Below, one piece after another: positions 10,874 to 19,434 of a stretch of 64,000 bases of DNA. This DNA comes from Methylorubrum extorquens. GTDB taxonomy: Bacteria > Pseudomonadota > Alphaproteobacteria > Rhizobiales > Beijerinckiaceae. The number at the start of each line of letters is the position of its first letter. The first letter of the stretch is position 1. The DNA is taken from positions 3,912,001 through 3,976,000 of the forward strand of contig NZ_JALJXF010000001.1 in NCBI RefSeq assembly GCF_024169925.1. Direction: 5' to 3'. The translations under genes were made by a program, and so were the position numbers. A model generated the notes under the pieces. It was not told the origin of the DNA, did no database searches, and saw only the letters and a program-made list of their open reading frames with translations.

Positions 10874-11453
10874 GCCAGGGGTCGCCGTACATGTGGTAGC
10901 CGCGCAGCTCCCAGAACCCGGCCTCGTCCCGTTCGGTGAAGCGCAGGCCCTTCACCCATTTGGCGCTCTTCCAGAAGTAGAGATGCGGCACGAGGAGACG
11001 GGCCGGGCCACCGTGGTCGGGCGGGATCGGCTTGCCGTCGTAATGGGTCGCCACCATCGCCTTGCCGCCGGTCAGATCCGCGACCGGCAGGTTGGTGGTG
11101 TATTCGTCGTGGCTTTCCGCCAGAAGGAAGCCCGTCGGCGCCTCGAGACCGGCCGCCGCGAGAATGTCGTCGAAGCTCACGCCCTCCCAGGCGGTGTCGA
11201 ACTTCGACCATTTGGTCACGCAGTGGATGTCGCCGTTCCAGCGGGTGCGGGGCAGTTGCGCGAACTCGTCCCACGTCCAGCTCGCCAGCGGGCGTGAGCC
11301 CTGGCGCAGGGTGAAGCGCCAGCCCTCGGTCGAAACCCGCGGCGTCGGTCCAAGCTGGAGCACGGGGAAATCGTCGGTGAGGTACTGACCCGGCGGAAGC
11401 CGCTCGCGGATCGCCGCGGCGGGGGGCCGCCCGGTAAAGCCTCGCGTCGCCAT
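10848..11453 (-). CDS. Sulfite-oxidase-like molybdopterin oxidoreductase
   Basis: A 201-residue protein of the sulfite oxidase/YedY fold. The Mo-ligand cysteine is in IHCVTKWS (Cys78), followed by the cofactor-contacting WEGVSFDDIL and, later, HGGPARLLVPHLYFWKSAKW. There is no Tat or Sec signal, so it is likely cytoplasmic, unlike periplasmic MsrP. The ATG at 11453 is chosen because GGCGGAGGAGCG precedes it. The overlapping flavin reductase is its probable partner. The substrate is unknown; sulfite or protein methionine sulfoxide are possibilities from the family. Confidence 0.88.
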   Translation of the reverse strand: MATRGFTGRPPAAAIRERLPPGQYLTDDFPVLQLGPTPRVSTEGWRFTLRQGSRPLASWTWDEFAQLPRTRWNGDIHCVTKWSKFDTAWEGVSFDDILAAAGLEAPTGFLLAESHDEYTTNLPVADLTGGKAMVATHYDGKPIPPDHGGPARLLVPHLYFWKSAKWVKGLRFTERDEAGFWELRGYHMYGDPWREQRFSGD

Positions 11454-11601
11454 CACGCTCCTCCGCCGTCCCGTTTGCAGGGTGCCGTGCCGGCGCACGG
11501 CCCCTTCTGATCCGATACGAACCCCAGAGGCGGCAACGGAGCTTCGCCCGAAAGCGTTCCGCGCCGACCCATGTTCCCCGAAACGCCTTGCCGAAACGCC
11601 G

Positions 11602-12114
11602 TTAGGCCGGCCGTGACAGGTCGGGACGCGGAAGCCGCAGGATGCGCGGCCGCCAGATGCCGAGCACGACGTTGATGACCGCGACGGCGAGGATCACCCA
11701 GAGGGTGTTGCTCTCGGCCGCCAGCGCGCCCGTGAGGGTGGCGGGATCGATCTCGCCCCGGAGAGCGGCGGCGCTGCGCCGGGCTTCCTCCTGCATCGGC
11801 CCCTGGATGCCGACGAAGCCACCCTCGAACACCAGAATACCGGTGGCGAGCTTGACCCAGGCCCACCCCGCCTCGCGAAAGCCCGGATGCAGCGCGACCG
11901 CCAGCAGCCCGGAGATCAGCGTCAGGCCGAGCGAGGGCAGGAAGATCCATGTCGCGACCGAGCCCATCGCGCCGCGCATCAGGGCGTAGCCGGCAAGCGA
12001 GGCGGGGGGCGGGGTGTGGCTCAGGAGGATGACGAGGCAGGCCATCGCCCCCATCAGCCCGACCGCCCCCATCGTGTGCAGGAACTTCAGCAGGGACTTG
12101 AGAAGGCGTCGCAT
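11602..12114 (-). CDS. Four-helix inner-membrane protein (DUF2269-like)
   Basis: About 170 residues with four hydrophobic segments: GAVGLMGAMACLVILLSH, SVATWIFLPSLGLTLISGLLAV, WVKLATGILVFEGGFVGI and TLWVILAVAVINVVLGIW. The pattern resembles DUF2269-type integral membrane proteins of unknown function. A short cytoplasmic tail, RPRILRLPRP, follows. The ATG at 12114 (MRRLLKSLLKFLHTMG) is preferred; an ATG at 12144 would add ten residues. It lies downstream of the molybdopterin pair on the same strand order but upstream in transcription, 148 bases away, so shared transcription is possible. Confidence 0.65.
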   Translation of the reverse strand: MRRLLKSLLKFLHTMGAVGLMGAMACLVILLSHTPPPASLAGYALMRGAMGSVATWIFLPSLGLTLISGLLAVALHPGFREAGWAWVKLATGILVFEGGFVGIQGPMQEEARRSAAALRGEIDPATLTGALAAESNTLWVILAVAVINVVLGIWRPRILRLPRPDLSRPA

Positions 12115-12458
12115 GTCGGTGCGCCCCGGCCGCGGCAATCGCACAAGGATTCAAGACACGATTGTAGACACGAAAGCGAACGCGGCGCGAGCGGCGCGCC
12201 GCCGGGGCAACGCTGCCCACGAACGGCTCGGACACCGGCGGTGGAGGCGCGTGTTCGAACCAAGACTTCCCTGCACTGCGGCAGACGCAAATCGGTTTCT
12301 ACTTTAGACTTGTAATAAATTGTTGTTCTGCCGCAACGACATGCTCCCTCTCCGACAAATCCCGCAAAATAGACAAGCACACACTTGCGGCCCGTAAAGC
12401 TGCATATGTAAACGCGCGGTGTTGGTTCCGTGGAGCCGGCTCTCGAATCGGAACGGCC
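12115..12458. other. Upstream region of siderophore receptor
   Basis: No gene is supported. The part from 12295 to 12415 is AT-rich and should contain the receptor promoter. A TTTAGA...TAATAAA sequence at 12303-12319 loosely recalls an Irr/ICE-type iron box but matches poorly on one side. Confidence 0.35.
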
Positions 12459-14642
12459 ATGAGCAATGCAGCGCAGGGAAGAAACCATCCCGTCACACGG
12501 GGGTCGGCCGCGCTCGTCACCGGGTCGGGCGCCCTGCTCGGCCTCGCCCTGTTCTGGCCGCTGAGCGTCCACGCCCAAACCGTCCCCCCGGAGGGTGGCG
12601 AGGCCGTTTTGTCCGAACTCTCGGTCACGGGCATCGGCGAGCGGGCGAGCGGTCCCGTCGTCGGATACCGCGCCACGCGCTCGGCCACCGCGACGCGGAC
12701 GGACACGGCGCTTCGCGATACGCCGCAATCGATTCAGGTGGTCCCGCGCGAGGTTCTGGTCGATCAGCAGAATGTCCGCCTGACCGACGCGCTCACCAAT
12801 GTCAGCAACGTCCAGCCGGGGGGCACCATCCAGGGCCGCTCCGACACCTACATCCTGCGCGGCTTCCGCACCCAGACATACGCCATCGACGGGCTGGTGC
12901 TGAACCCGGCCAACACCTTTCAGCCGACGCAGCGCGACCTCGCCAACGTCGAGCGGATCGAGGTGCTCAAGGGCCCGGCCTCCGTGCTCTACGGCCAGGG
13001 CGACCCCGGCGGCCTGATCAACATCGTCACGCGCCAGCCGACCCTGGCGCCGTCCGCCGACCTGACCGTCCAGGGCGGCTCGTTCGGCTTCCGCCGGGTG
13101 CAGGGCTCGGTCTCGGGTGCGATCCCGAGCGTGGAGGGGCTCGCCGCGCGCTTCAGCTTCGGCACGCAGAACGAGGCGACCTTCCGCGATTTCGGCGGCC
13201 CGGAGAACTCCCGGCACTTCTTCGCGCCGGCCTTCGTCTGGACGCCCGATCCTTCGACGCGCGTCTACCTCAACGCCGAGTTCACCCGTCAGCACAGCCA
13301 GTACGACGAGGGCCTGATCGCCTTTCGCGGCCGGGTGCCGCTCGACAACGTCCGCCGGTTCTACGGCGAGCCGTGGTCGCGCTACTACGGCGAGTCGAAC
13401 GCGATCACTCTGCTGGCCGAGCACGACGTCAACGAGAACCTGACCCTGCGGCAGGCGATCAACGGCCAGTGGGGATCGTTCAATCTCCTGGCGACCCGTG
13501 CGACGGGCGTGAACGCCGCCGGCACCACGGTGACGCGGCGCCTCACCGAGGGCGAATCGATCTATCACTCCATCGACAGCCGGACCGAGGCGGTCGGACG
13601 CTTCATCGATCCGTTCGGCTTCCGCCACACCGCTCTGGCCGGCTTCGAGATCGTGGACGGCTTCCGCCATCCGTTCACGACGCAAGGGACCGCGACCTCG
13701 GTCTCCTTCCTCAACCCGATCCGGGGTTCGGTGCCGCAGATCGGCACGCTGGCCCTGCAGAGCGACCTGCGGCAGAAGCTCAGCCTGTTCGGCCTCTACA
13801 TGCAGGACCAGATCGAGTTCTTCCCCGGCCTGCAGCTCGTGCTCGGCGTGCGGTTCGATACGGCCGACCAGCTCTATTTCCAGCGCACGCCCACCACCCG
13901 GACGATCCCGCCGGAACAGAACCTCACCGGGGTCTCGCCGCGGGTCGGCCTCGTCTGGCGGCCAATCGAGCCGCTCACGCTCTACGGCAGCTACACCACC
14001 TCCTTCGTGCCGCAGACCGCCAACGTCCTCAACGTCGCGAGCCCGCCGCCGGAGACCGGCGAGCAGGTGGAGGTCGGCGCCCGCTTCGACCTGATCCCCG
14101 ACCGGCTCACGGTGAGTGCGGCCGCCTTCCGCATCCTGCGCGCGAACGTCGCCGCCTCCGATCCGGTCAATACCGGCTTCTCGATCATCACCGGCGAGCA
14201 GCGCTCGCAGGGGTTCGAGGGCGACATCGTCGGCGAGATTCTGCCGGGCTGGAAGGTCATCGGCGGCATCGGCTACCTCGATGCGGAGGTCACGAAGGAT
14301 GCGACCATCGCCATCGGCAACCGCTTGCCCGCGGCACCGGTCTTCAGCGCCAGCGTCTGGTCGACCTATCAGTTCCAGGGCGGCCCCCTGCACGGCTGGG
14401 GCTTCGGCGGCGGCCTCACCTATGTCGGCGAGCGCTTCGGCGACATCACCAACACCTACAAGGTCGGCGCCTATGCCCGGCTCGATGCGACCGTGTTCTA
14501 CGAGATCGATCCGACCTGGCGCTTCGCCTTGAACGGCCGCAACCTGACCGACCGGCGCTACATCGAGCAGCCGTTCAACCAATTCAACAATCAGCCGGGC
14601 GCGCCCCTGACGGTGCTCGCCAGCCTGACGGCGCGCTACTAA
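12459..14642 (+). CDS. TonB-dependent siderophore receptor
   Basis: Outer-membrane receptor of 727 residues. A signal peptide ends at SVHAQT near residue 41, and a TonB-box-like stretch LSELSVTG follows. The plug domain has RDTPQSIQVVPREVL, YILRGFRTQTYAIDG and the plug-end motif VERIEVLKGPASVLYGQGDPGG, which marks the FhuA/FpvA siderophore class. A long beta-barrel follows and ends ASLTARY with a terminal aromatic. The next gene, a PepSY membrane protein, is a frequent partner of ferric-siderophore receptors. The ligand cannot be told from sequence. Iron repression is expected, but no clear box is visible. Confidence 0.93.
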   Translation: MSNAAQGRNHPVTRGSAALVTGSGALLGLALFWPLSVHAQTVPPEGGEAVLSELSVTGIGERASGPVVGYRATRSATATRTDTALRDTPQSIQVVPREVLVDQQNVRLTDALTNVSNVQPGGTIQGRSDTYILRGFRTQTYAIDGLVLNPANTFQPTQRDLANVERIEVLKGPASVLYGQGDPGGLINIVTRQPTLAPSADLTVQGGSFGFRRVQGSVSGAIPSVEGLAARFSFGTQNEATFRDFGGPENSRHFFAPAFVWTPDPSTRVYLNAEFTRQHSQYDEGLIAFRGRVPLDNVRRFYGEPWSRYYGESNAITLLAEHDVNENLTLRQAINGQWGSFNLLATRATGVNAAGTTVTRRLTEGESIYHSIDSRTEAVGRFIDPFGFRHTALAGFEIVDGFRHPFTTQGTATSVSFLNPIRGSVPQIGTLALQSDLRQKLSLFGLYMQDQIEFFPGLQLVLGVRFDTADQLYFQRTPTTRTIPPEQNLTGVSPRVGLVWRPIEPLTLYGSYTTSFVPQTANVLNVASPPPETGEQVEVGARFDLIPDRLTVSAAAFRILRANVAASDPVNTGFSIITGEQRSQGFEGDIVGEILPGWKVIGGIGYLDAEVTKDATIAIGNRLPAAPVFSASVWSTYQFQGGPLHGWGFGGGLTYVGERFGDITNTYKVGAYARLDATVFYEIDPTWRFALNGRNLTDRRYIEQPFNQFNNQPGAPLTVLASLTARY

Positions 14643-14697
14643 GGGACGCGCCGTCCGGGAACAGGACACCGAACCGACCCGCCTTTCTCGGAGCCTC

Positions 14698-15894
14698 ATG
14701 CCGTCAGCCTTTTCTCCCGCCCGCACCGTTCTGTTTCGCCTGCACTGGGCACTCGGCCTCACCGCCGGGCTCGTGCTCGCGCTGGTGGGACTGACGGGTG
14801 CGCTGATGAGCTACGAGGAGGCGATCACGGCCTTTGCCAACCGTGACCGGATACAGGTCTCGGCGGCGCAGGACCGGCCGCCGCTCACCCCCTCGGCCCT
14901 GGCGGGACGGATCGAGGCGCAGTTGCAGGGGCAGCGGGTCGCCGCACTGACCCTGTCGGGCGATCCCGTTCAGAGCGCCGTGGCGCGTTTTGCCCGCGAC
15001 CGGGCGGGCGGGCGGCCCTCGCCCGTCTACGCCGACCCCACTGAGGGGACCGTGCTCGGCCCCGTGCGGCTTGAGGGCTTCTTCGGCACCGTGCGGGAGT
15101 TGCACCGCTGGCTGCTGCTTCCCGGTGAGGGCAAAGGCTGGGGTCGCACGATCACCGGGGCCTGCGCCATCGCGCTGCTCATCTTCCTTGGCAGCGGGCT
15201 GTACCTGCGCTGGCCCGGCCGGCACGGCTGGCGGGTCTGGCTCCGGCCGCACCTCGCCCGGCCCGGCCGGGCCCGCTGGTGGTCGCTGCACGCGGTCGCC
15301 GGGACGTGGCTGCTGCCGATCTATGCGGTGGCCGCCCTGTCGGGCCTGTGGTGGTCCTACGAATCGTACCGTGCGGGCGCGACATGGCTTCTGACGGGCC
15401 AAACACCCCCAGCGCGAACTGCCGACCGACCGCCCGGAGGCAAGCTCCCCGACGGCAAGTCGCCGGACGGAAAGATTCCGGATGGCACATCGGCCATCGA
15501 CGCCGCCTGGGCGGAGTTTTCAGCCACGCACACGCCAGCCCTCGCGACCCTGACCCTGCCGGGGCCGGAGGCCGCAGCGATCCGCATCCGCTGGCACGCC
15601 CCGGATTCGAACCTTCGCAACGAGGCCACCTACGACGCCCGCACCGGCGCCCAACTCACCGACAAGCGCGCCACGGACTCCGCGCTCGGCCCGCGCATCG
15701 CCGACAACATGCTGGAGGTGCATCGCGGGCGCTTCTTCGGCGCGCCCATCGCCCTGGTGTTCTGCCTCGCGGCGCTCGCGCTCCCCGGCTTCTTCGCGAC
15801 CGGGCTGACGCTCTACGTGCTGCGCCGCCGGGCCGGGCGGCGGAGGGTTTTGGGCCGCGCATCCCGTCCGACCGAGGCCCCTGTGCGGGGATGA
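14698..15894 (+). CDS. PepSY-associated transmembrane protein, probable siderophore reductase partner
   Basis: A 398-residue inner-membrane protein of the PepSY_TM (PiuB-like) family. The first helix is at residues ~17-37 (GLTAGLVLALVGLTGALMSY), a middle pair surrounds ELHRWLLLPGEGKGWG and WWSLHAVAGTWLLPIYAV, and the last helix follows MLEVHRGRFFG near the C-terminus. The conserved histidines in RLHWALG, LHRW, LHAVAG and VHRG fit haem or iron-handling roles proposed for the family. An unusual insert near residues 240-262 repeats PDGK (LPDGKSPDGKIPDG). It lies 55 bases after the siderophore receptor, so an operon is likely. No fused flavodoxin domain is present. Confidence 0.85.
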   Translation: MPSAFSPARTVLFRLHWALGLTAGLVLALVGLTGALMSYEEAITAFANRDRIQVSAAQDRPPLTPSALAGRIEAQLQGQRVAALTLSGDPVQSAVARFARDRAGGRPSPVYADPTEGTVLGPVRLEGFFGTVRELHRWLLLPGEGKGWGRTITGACAIALLIFLGSGLYLRWPGRHGWRVWLRPHLARPGRARWWSLHAVAGTWLLPIYAVAALSGLWWSYESYRAGATWLLTGQTPPARTADRPPGGKLPDGKSPDGKIPDGTSAIDAAWAEFSATHTPALATLTLPGPEAAAIRIRWHAPDSNLRNEATYDARTGAQLTDKRATDSALGPRIADNMLEVHRGRFFGAPIALVFCLAALALPGFFATGLTLYVLRRRAGRRRVLGRASRPTEAPVRG

Positions 15895-15965
15895 TGGCGC
15901 GGCCATCGAACTGACGCTCCGAGCCGGCGGTTCTCACAAAGACGTGAGAAGGACCGGGATCGAAA

Positions 15966-16697
15966 ATGGGCGTACCCTCAACGCGAAACCGGCTGCTTCA
16001 GGCGCTCCCGCCGGAAGAGTTGGAGCCGCTTCTTCCGCAGTTCGAGCGTGTCCAGGTCCACAAGGGCGACATCCTCTGGTCCGTCGGGGATCCGCTCGAT
16101 GTCGTCTACTTCCCGGAAGCCGGGCTGTCGTCGAACGTGGCCGTCACCAGTGACGGGCGGCGGATCGAGGTCGGCTGCTTCGGCTACGAGGGCATGGTCA
16201 GCACGGGCAGCGTGCTGAACGTGGATCGCGCACCGCACGAGCTTCTGGTGCAGGTCGGCGGCCCCTGGCTGCGGATCGGGGCTGATGCGTTCCGCGAGGC
16301 GCTCCGGAGCAGTCACGCCCTGCACGACCTGCTGCTGCGCTACACCCACACGGTGATGATGACCCTGAGCCAGACGGCGATGTCGAACGGCGCCTACTCC
16401 GTCGAGGAGCGGCTGGCCCGCTGGATCCTGATGACACACGACCGTCTGGACGGCAACGATCTCTCGCTCACGCACGATTTCCTGTCGATCATGCTGGCGA
16501 CGCAGCGCTCGACCGTGACGCTGGCGATCCAGGCGCTCGAAGGCTACGGCGCGATCCAGGCCAAGCGGGCTCTGGTCACCGTCCGCGACCGCGGGATGCT
16601 GTGCGACCTCGCCGGAAACAGCTACGGTCCCGCCGAAGCCGCGTACGAGCGCTTGATCGGTCCGTTCCGGAAGAGCCCGGCCCCATCGCCCGAGTGA
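15966..16697 (+). CDS. Crp/Fnr family transcriptional regulator
   Basis: A 243-residue regulator. The N-terminal cNMP-binding-like barrel spans residues ~10-130 ([23 protein letters not shown]). A long dimer helix and a C-terminal winged HTH follow, with [27 protein letters not shown] matching the recognition-helix region. The N-terminal Cys residues of FNR-type Fe-S sensors are absent, so it is not an oxygen sensor of that kind. Such Crp-like proteins are numerous in Methylobacterium. Its target and signal are unknown. The deacetylase gene begins 82 bases downstream. Confidence 0.88.
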   Translation: MGVPSTRNRLLQALPPEELEPLLPQFERVQVHKGDILWSVGDPLDVVYFPEAGLSSNVAVTSDGRRIEVGCFGYEGMVSTGSVLNVDRAPHELLVQVGGPWLRIGADAFREALRSSHALHDLLLRYTHTVMMTLSQTAMSNGAYSVEERLARWILMTHDRLDGNDLSLTHDFLSIMLATQRSTVTLAIQALEGYGAIQAKRALVTVRDRGMLCDLAGNSYGPAEAAYERLIGPFRKSPAPSPE

Positions 16698-16779
16698 GGA
16701 CGTCCGACGCGACGCGCCGGCCATCGCCGTTCGATCCCGGCGCCTTATCTCGCCCGGAACGACATGGGGACACGCGACG

Positions 16780-17661
16780 ATGGCAAAGGACATTCTGTGC
16801 GGTTTCGGCATCGACGTCGATGCGGTCGCGGGCTGGCTCGGCTCCTACGGCGGCGAGGATTCGCCGGACGACATCTCGCGCGGCCTCTTCGCCGGTGAGG
16901 TGGGCGCACCGCGCCTCGTGAAGCTGTTCAAGCGCCTCGACATCCGTACGACCTGGTTCATCCCCGGCCACTCGATCGAGACCTTCCCCGAGCAGATGCG
17001 GGCGGTCGCCGATGCCGGCCACGAGATCGGCATCCACGGCTACAGCCACGAGAACCCGATCGCCATGACGCGCGAGCAGGAGACCGAGGTTCTCGACAAG
17101 TGCATCGACCTCGTCGAACGGCTCTCCGGACGGCGCCCGACGGGCTACGTCGCCCCGTGGTGGGAGTTCTCCAACGTCACCAACGAACTCCTGCTCGAAC
17201 GCGGCATCAAGTACGACCACTCGCTGATGCACGACGACTTCACGCCCTACTACGTGCGCGTCGGCGACCAGTGGACGAAGATCGATTACGCCGGAAAGCC
17301 GGCCGACTGGATGGTGCCGCTGAAGCGCGGACAGGAGACCGGCCTCATCGAGATCCCGGCCAACTGGTATCTCGACGACCTGCCGCCGATGATGTTCATC
17401 AAGAAGGCGCCCAACAGCCACGGCTTCGTCAACCCGCGCGACATCGAGCAGATGTGGCGCGACCAGTTCGACTGGGTCTACCGCGAGATGGACTACGCCG
17501 TCTTCCCGATGACGATCCATCCGGACGTCGCCGGCCGGCCGCAGGTGCTGCTGATGCTGGAGCGCCTGTTCGACTACATGAAGGGCCATGAAGGCGTGCG
17601 GTTCGTGACCATGAACGAGATGGCCGACGACTTCGCCCGGCGTTTTCCGCGCCAATTCTGA
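16780..17661 (+). CDS. Polysaccharide deacetylase-family metallohydrolase (HpPgdA/cyclic-imide-hydrolase-like)
   Basis: A 293-residue NodB-fold hydrolase without signal peptide, hence cytoplasmic. The metal site is readable: Asp12 and Asp14 in FGIDVDAV, and His86 and His90 in IHGYSHE, the spacing seen in HpPgdA-type enzymes. [23 protein letters not shown] and [11 protein letters not shown] are also characteristic. Cytoplasmic members include cyclic imide hydrolases and PuuE-like allantoinases, so an amide or imide substrate is more likely than peptidoglycan. It starts a compact run with a small Cys-containing protein (20-base gap) and a CobW GTPase, which suggests a metal-supply partner. Confidence 0.85.
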   Translation: MAKDILCGFGIDVDAVAGWLGSYGGEDSPDDISRGLFAGEVGAPRLVKLFKRLDIRTTWFIPGHSIETFPEQMRAVADAGHEIGIHGYSHENPIAMTREQETEVLDKCIDLVERLSGRRPTGYVAPWWEFSNVTNELLLERGIKYDHSLMHDDFTPYYVRVGDQWTKIDYAGKPADWMVPLKRGQETGLIEIPANWYLDDLPPMMFIKKAPNSHGFVNPRDIEQMWRDQFDWVYREMDYAVFPMTIHPDVAGRPQVLLMLERLFDYMKGHEGVRFVTMNEMADDFARRFPRQF

Positions 17662-17681
17662 CCGGGGACCGAGGAACCGCC

Positions 17682-18008
17682 ATGTGCTCGCTTTGCGGCG
17701 TGCTCGGCATCGAGACGCACTGGACGGATGCGGTCGCACGCCCCGGCACCTACTCGCGCAACGACACCGCCCGCGAGCGCCGACTGGAACGGACGAGGCG
17801 GATCCGCCTCGCCAACCGGATCCTGTCCGCCCATCGGCTGACCCTCTCCGACTTCCAGGGACGCGCCTACATGCTCGCCACGGCGACCGGGAAGGTCGAG
17901 ATGATCGACACCCTCGCCCATCTCTGGCCGACGGCGGAGCGGCTCTCCGGACGGGCCTTCGACCCGCTCGACGAGGGGCTTCTCGCCCACATGCACCGCA
18001 CGGCATGA
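17682..18008 (+). CDS. Small conserved-type protein with N-terminal CxxC
   Basis: A 108-residue soluble protein that I do not recognise by name. It opens MCSLCGVLG, a CxxC that could bind metal, followed by a basic helical stretch RRLERTRRIRLANRIL and a globular second half (LSDFQGRAYMLATATGKVEMIDTLAHLWPTAE). It follows the deacetylase by 20 bases and its stop overlaps the CobW start as ATGA, so it is translationally coupled to the GTPase. GACCGAGGAACC upstream gives a ribosome site. Role unknown; a metal-transfer or complex-assembly function is inference from context. Confidence 0.75.
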   Translation: MCSLCGVLGIETHWTDAVARPGTYSRNDTARERRLERTRRIRLANRILSAHRLTLSDFQGRAYMLATATGKVEMIDTLAHLWPTAERLSGRAFDPLDEGLLAHMHRTA

Positions 18009-19012
18009 CGGCGCCCGCCCTCCTGCCGGTCAACCTGCTGACCGGCTTCCTCGGCTCGGGCAAGACCACGCTGCTGCGCCGGCTCCTGTCCGATCCGGCC
18101 CTCGCGGGGGCCGCCGTCCTCATCAACGAGTTCGGCGAAGTCGGCCTCGACCACCACCTCGTCGAGCGCATCGACGAGACGATGGTGCTGCTGCAATCGG
18201 GCTGCGTCTGCTGCACCATCCGGGGCGAGTTGTCGGAGGCCCTGCGCGACCTGTTGTCGAAGCGGGCGCGCGGCCTCGTGCCGGCCTTCGACCGGCTCGT
18301 GATCGAATCGACCGGACTCGCCGACCCGTTCCCGATCCTCTCGACGCTGCGGGCCGACCCCGTGCTGTCCCATCACCTTGCCCCCGGCAGCATCGTGGCG
18401 ACGGTGGATGCCGTGAACGCCGACGATCAGATCGCGCGCCGGCCGGAGATGACCCAGCAGGTCGCGGCCGCCGACCGGATCGTCGTGACGAAGGGCGACC
18501 TCGTGGGCCCGGAGGCGCGGGACACGCTCGTCCTCCGCCTTGCCGCGCTGAACCCGGCGGCGACCGTGGTGGACGTCCATGACGGGGGTTGGGATGCGAC
18601 TTGGCTGATGGTCGAGACGGCGGGGCTCGCCCCGGTTCGCATGCCCGCGGAGGCTGGCGAGGACCATGCCGGCCACGCGCATCACCGACACGATCCCAAC
18701 CGGCACGGCGCGACGATCCGCTCGTTTGCCGTCACGCTCGACCGGCCGATCGACTGGACCGGTTTTGGCATCTGGCTGTCGATGCTGCTCAACCGCCACG
18801 GCCACCGCATCCTGAGGGTCAAGGGCATCCTCGACCTCGCCGGAGAGGAACGGCCGGTCGCCGTCCACGGCGTGCAGCACCTCGTCCATCCGCCGACGCA
18901 TATGGCGGCTTGGCCGGACGGTCCGCGCACCTCCCGCCTCGTCTTCATCGTGGACGGGATCGAGGAGGCCCGCATCCGCGCTTCGTTCGAGGTCTTTGCC
19001 GGCCTTCGCTGA
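18005..19012 (+). CDS. CobW/COG0523 G3E-family GTPase metallochaperone
   Basis: A 335-residue P-loop GTPase of the COG0523 group, members of which deliver zinc, cobalt or iron to metalloenzymes. Walker A is GFLGSGKT (residues 14-21), the metal-binding CVCC is at 67-70, and the guanine-specificity region reads VVTKGD. A His-rich loop (HAGHAHHRHD) occurs around residue 222, a common feature of zinc chaperones. The C-terminal CobW_C domain runs to the end. Coupling to the CxxC protein and proximity to the deacetylase suggest that this GTPase metallates that hydrolase. CobW in B12 synthesis is less likely, as no cob genes are nearby. Confidence 0.9.
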   Translation: MTAPALLPVNLLTGFLGSGKTTLLRRLLSDPALAGAAVLINEFGEVGLDHHLVERIDETMVLLQSGCVCCTIRGELSEALRDLLSKRARGLVPAFDRLVIESTGLADPFPILSTLRADPVLSHHLAPGSIVATVDAVNADDQIARRPEMTQQVAAADRIVVTKGDLVGPEARDTLVLRLAALNPAATVVDVHDGGWDATWLMVETAGLAPVRMPAEAGEDHAGHAHHRHDPNRHGATIRSFAVTLDRPIDWTGFGIWLSMLLNRHGHRILRVKGILDLAGEERPVAVHGVQHLVHPPTHMAAWPDGPRTSRLVFIVDGIEEARIRASFEVFAGLR

Positions 19013-19434
19013 GGCGACCCGGACGTCTCGGTCGGCTTGCCACAGAGCGGCCGTGCGCCTCTCCTCGCTGTTCAGTTTCAGCTTGAGAACTGGCTGCCCG
19101 GTGCAACACACTATGACGGTTCGACCTGCAACGCCTTGGCAGATTGCGCTCTTGTACGGACGCGAATAAATCGCTCAACCAACCTCAAAATTCAGACCAT
19201 TTGATTTCAAGAAAATCTACTGCGATTTTGAATCAAGTTTCGATACCCAGGACAAGCCAGAACATTCGAGCGAATGACAACCAGATAGGCTGAGTGCACT
19301 TAAAAATTTCTTATATTTTATTCAAACTGGGGGTTTTATCACGATTTGTATTAGGCGAGTGTCGCTTCGTCACACTTGATACATTGATACTGAATGGGCT
19401 AGCATTGCTCTGAGCTTGCGTTACGATAAGCATA
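19013..19434. other. AT-rich intergenic region
   Basis: No gene is supported. The part from about 19165 to 19400 is strikingly AT-rich for this genome (for example AAAAATTTCTTATATTTTA near 19300). It presumably holds the promoter of the GAF-EAL gene. I found no clear palindrome. Confidence 0.5.

Noticed and set aside
12303..12319. Irr/ICE-like iron box upstream of siderophore receptor
   Set aside because: Only one half matches, so it is noted as weak context and not claimed as a site.
12087..14762. Long minus-strand frame opposite the siderophore receptor
   Set aside because: Antisense shadow of a receptor with full plug and barrel motifs; no family resemblance.
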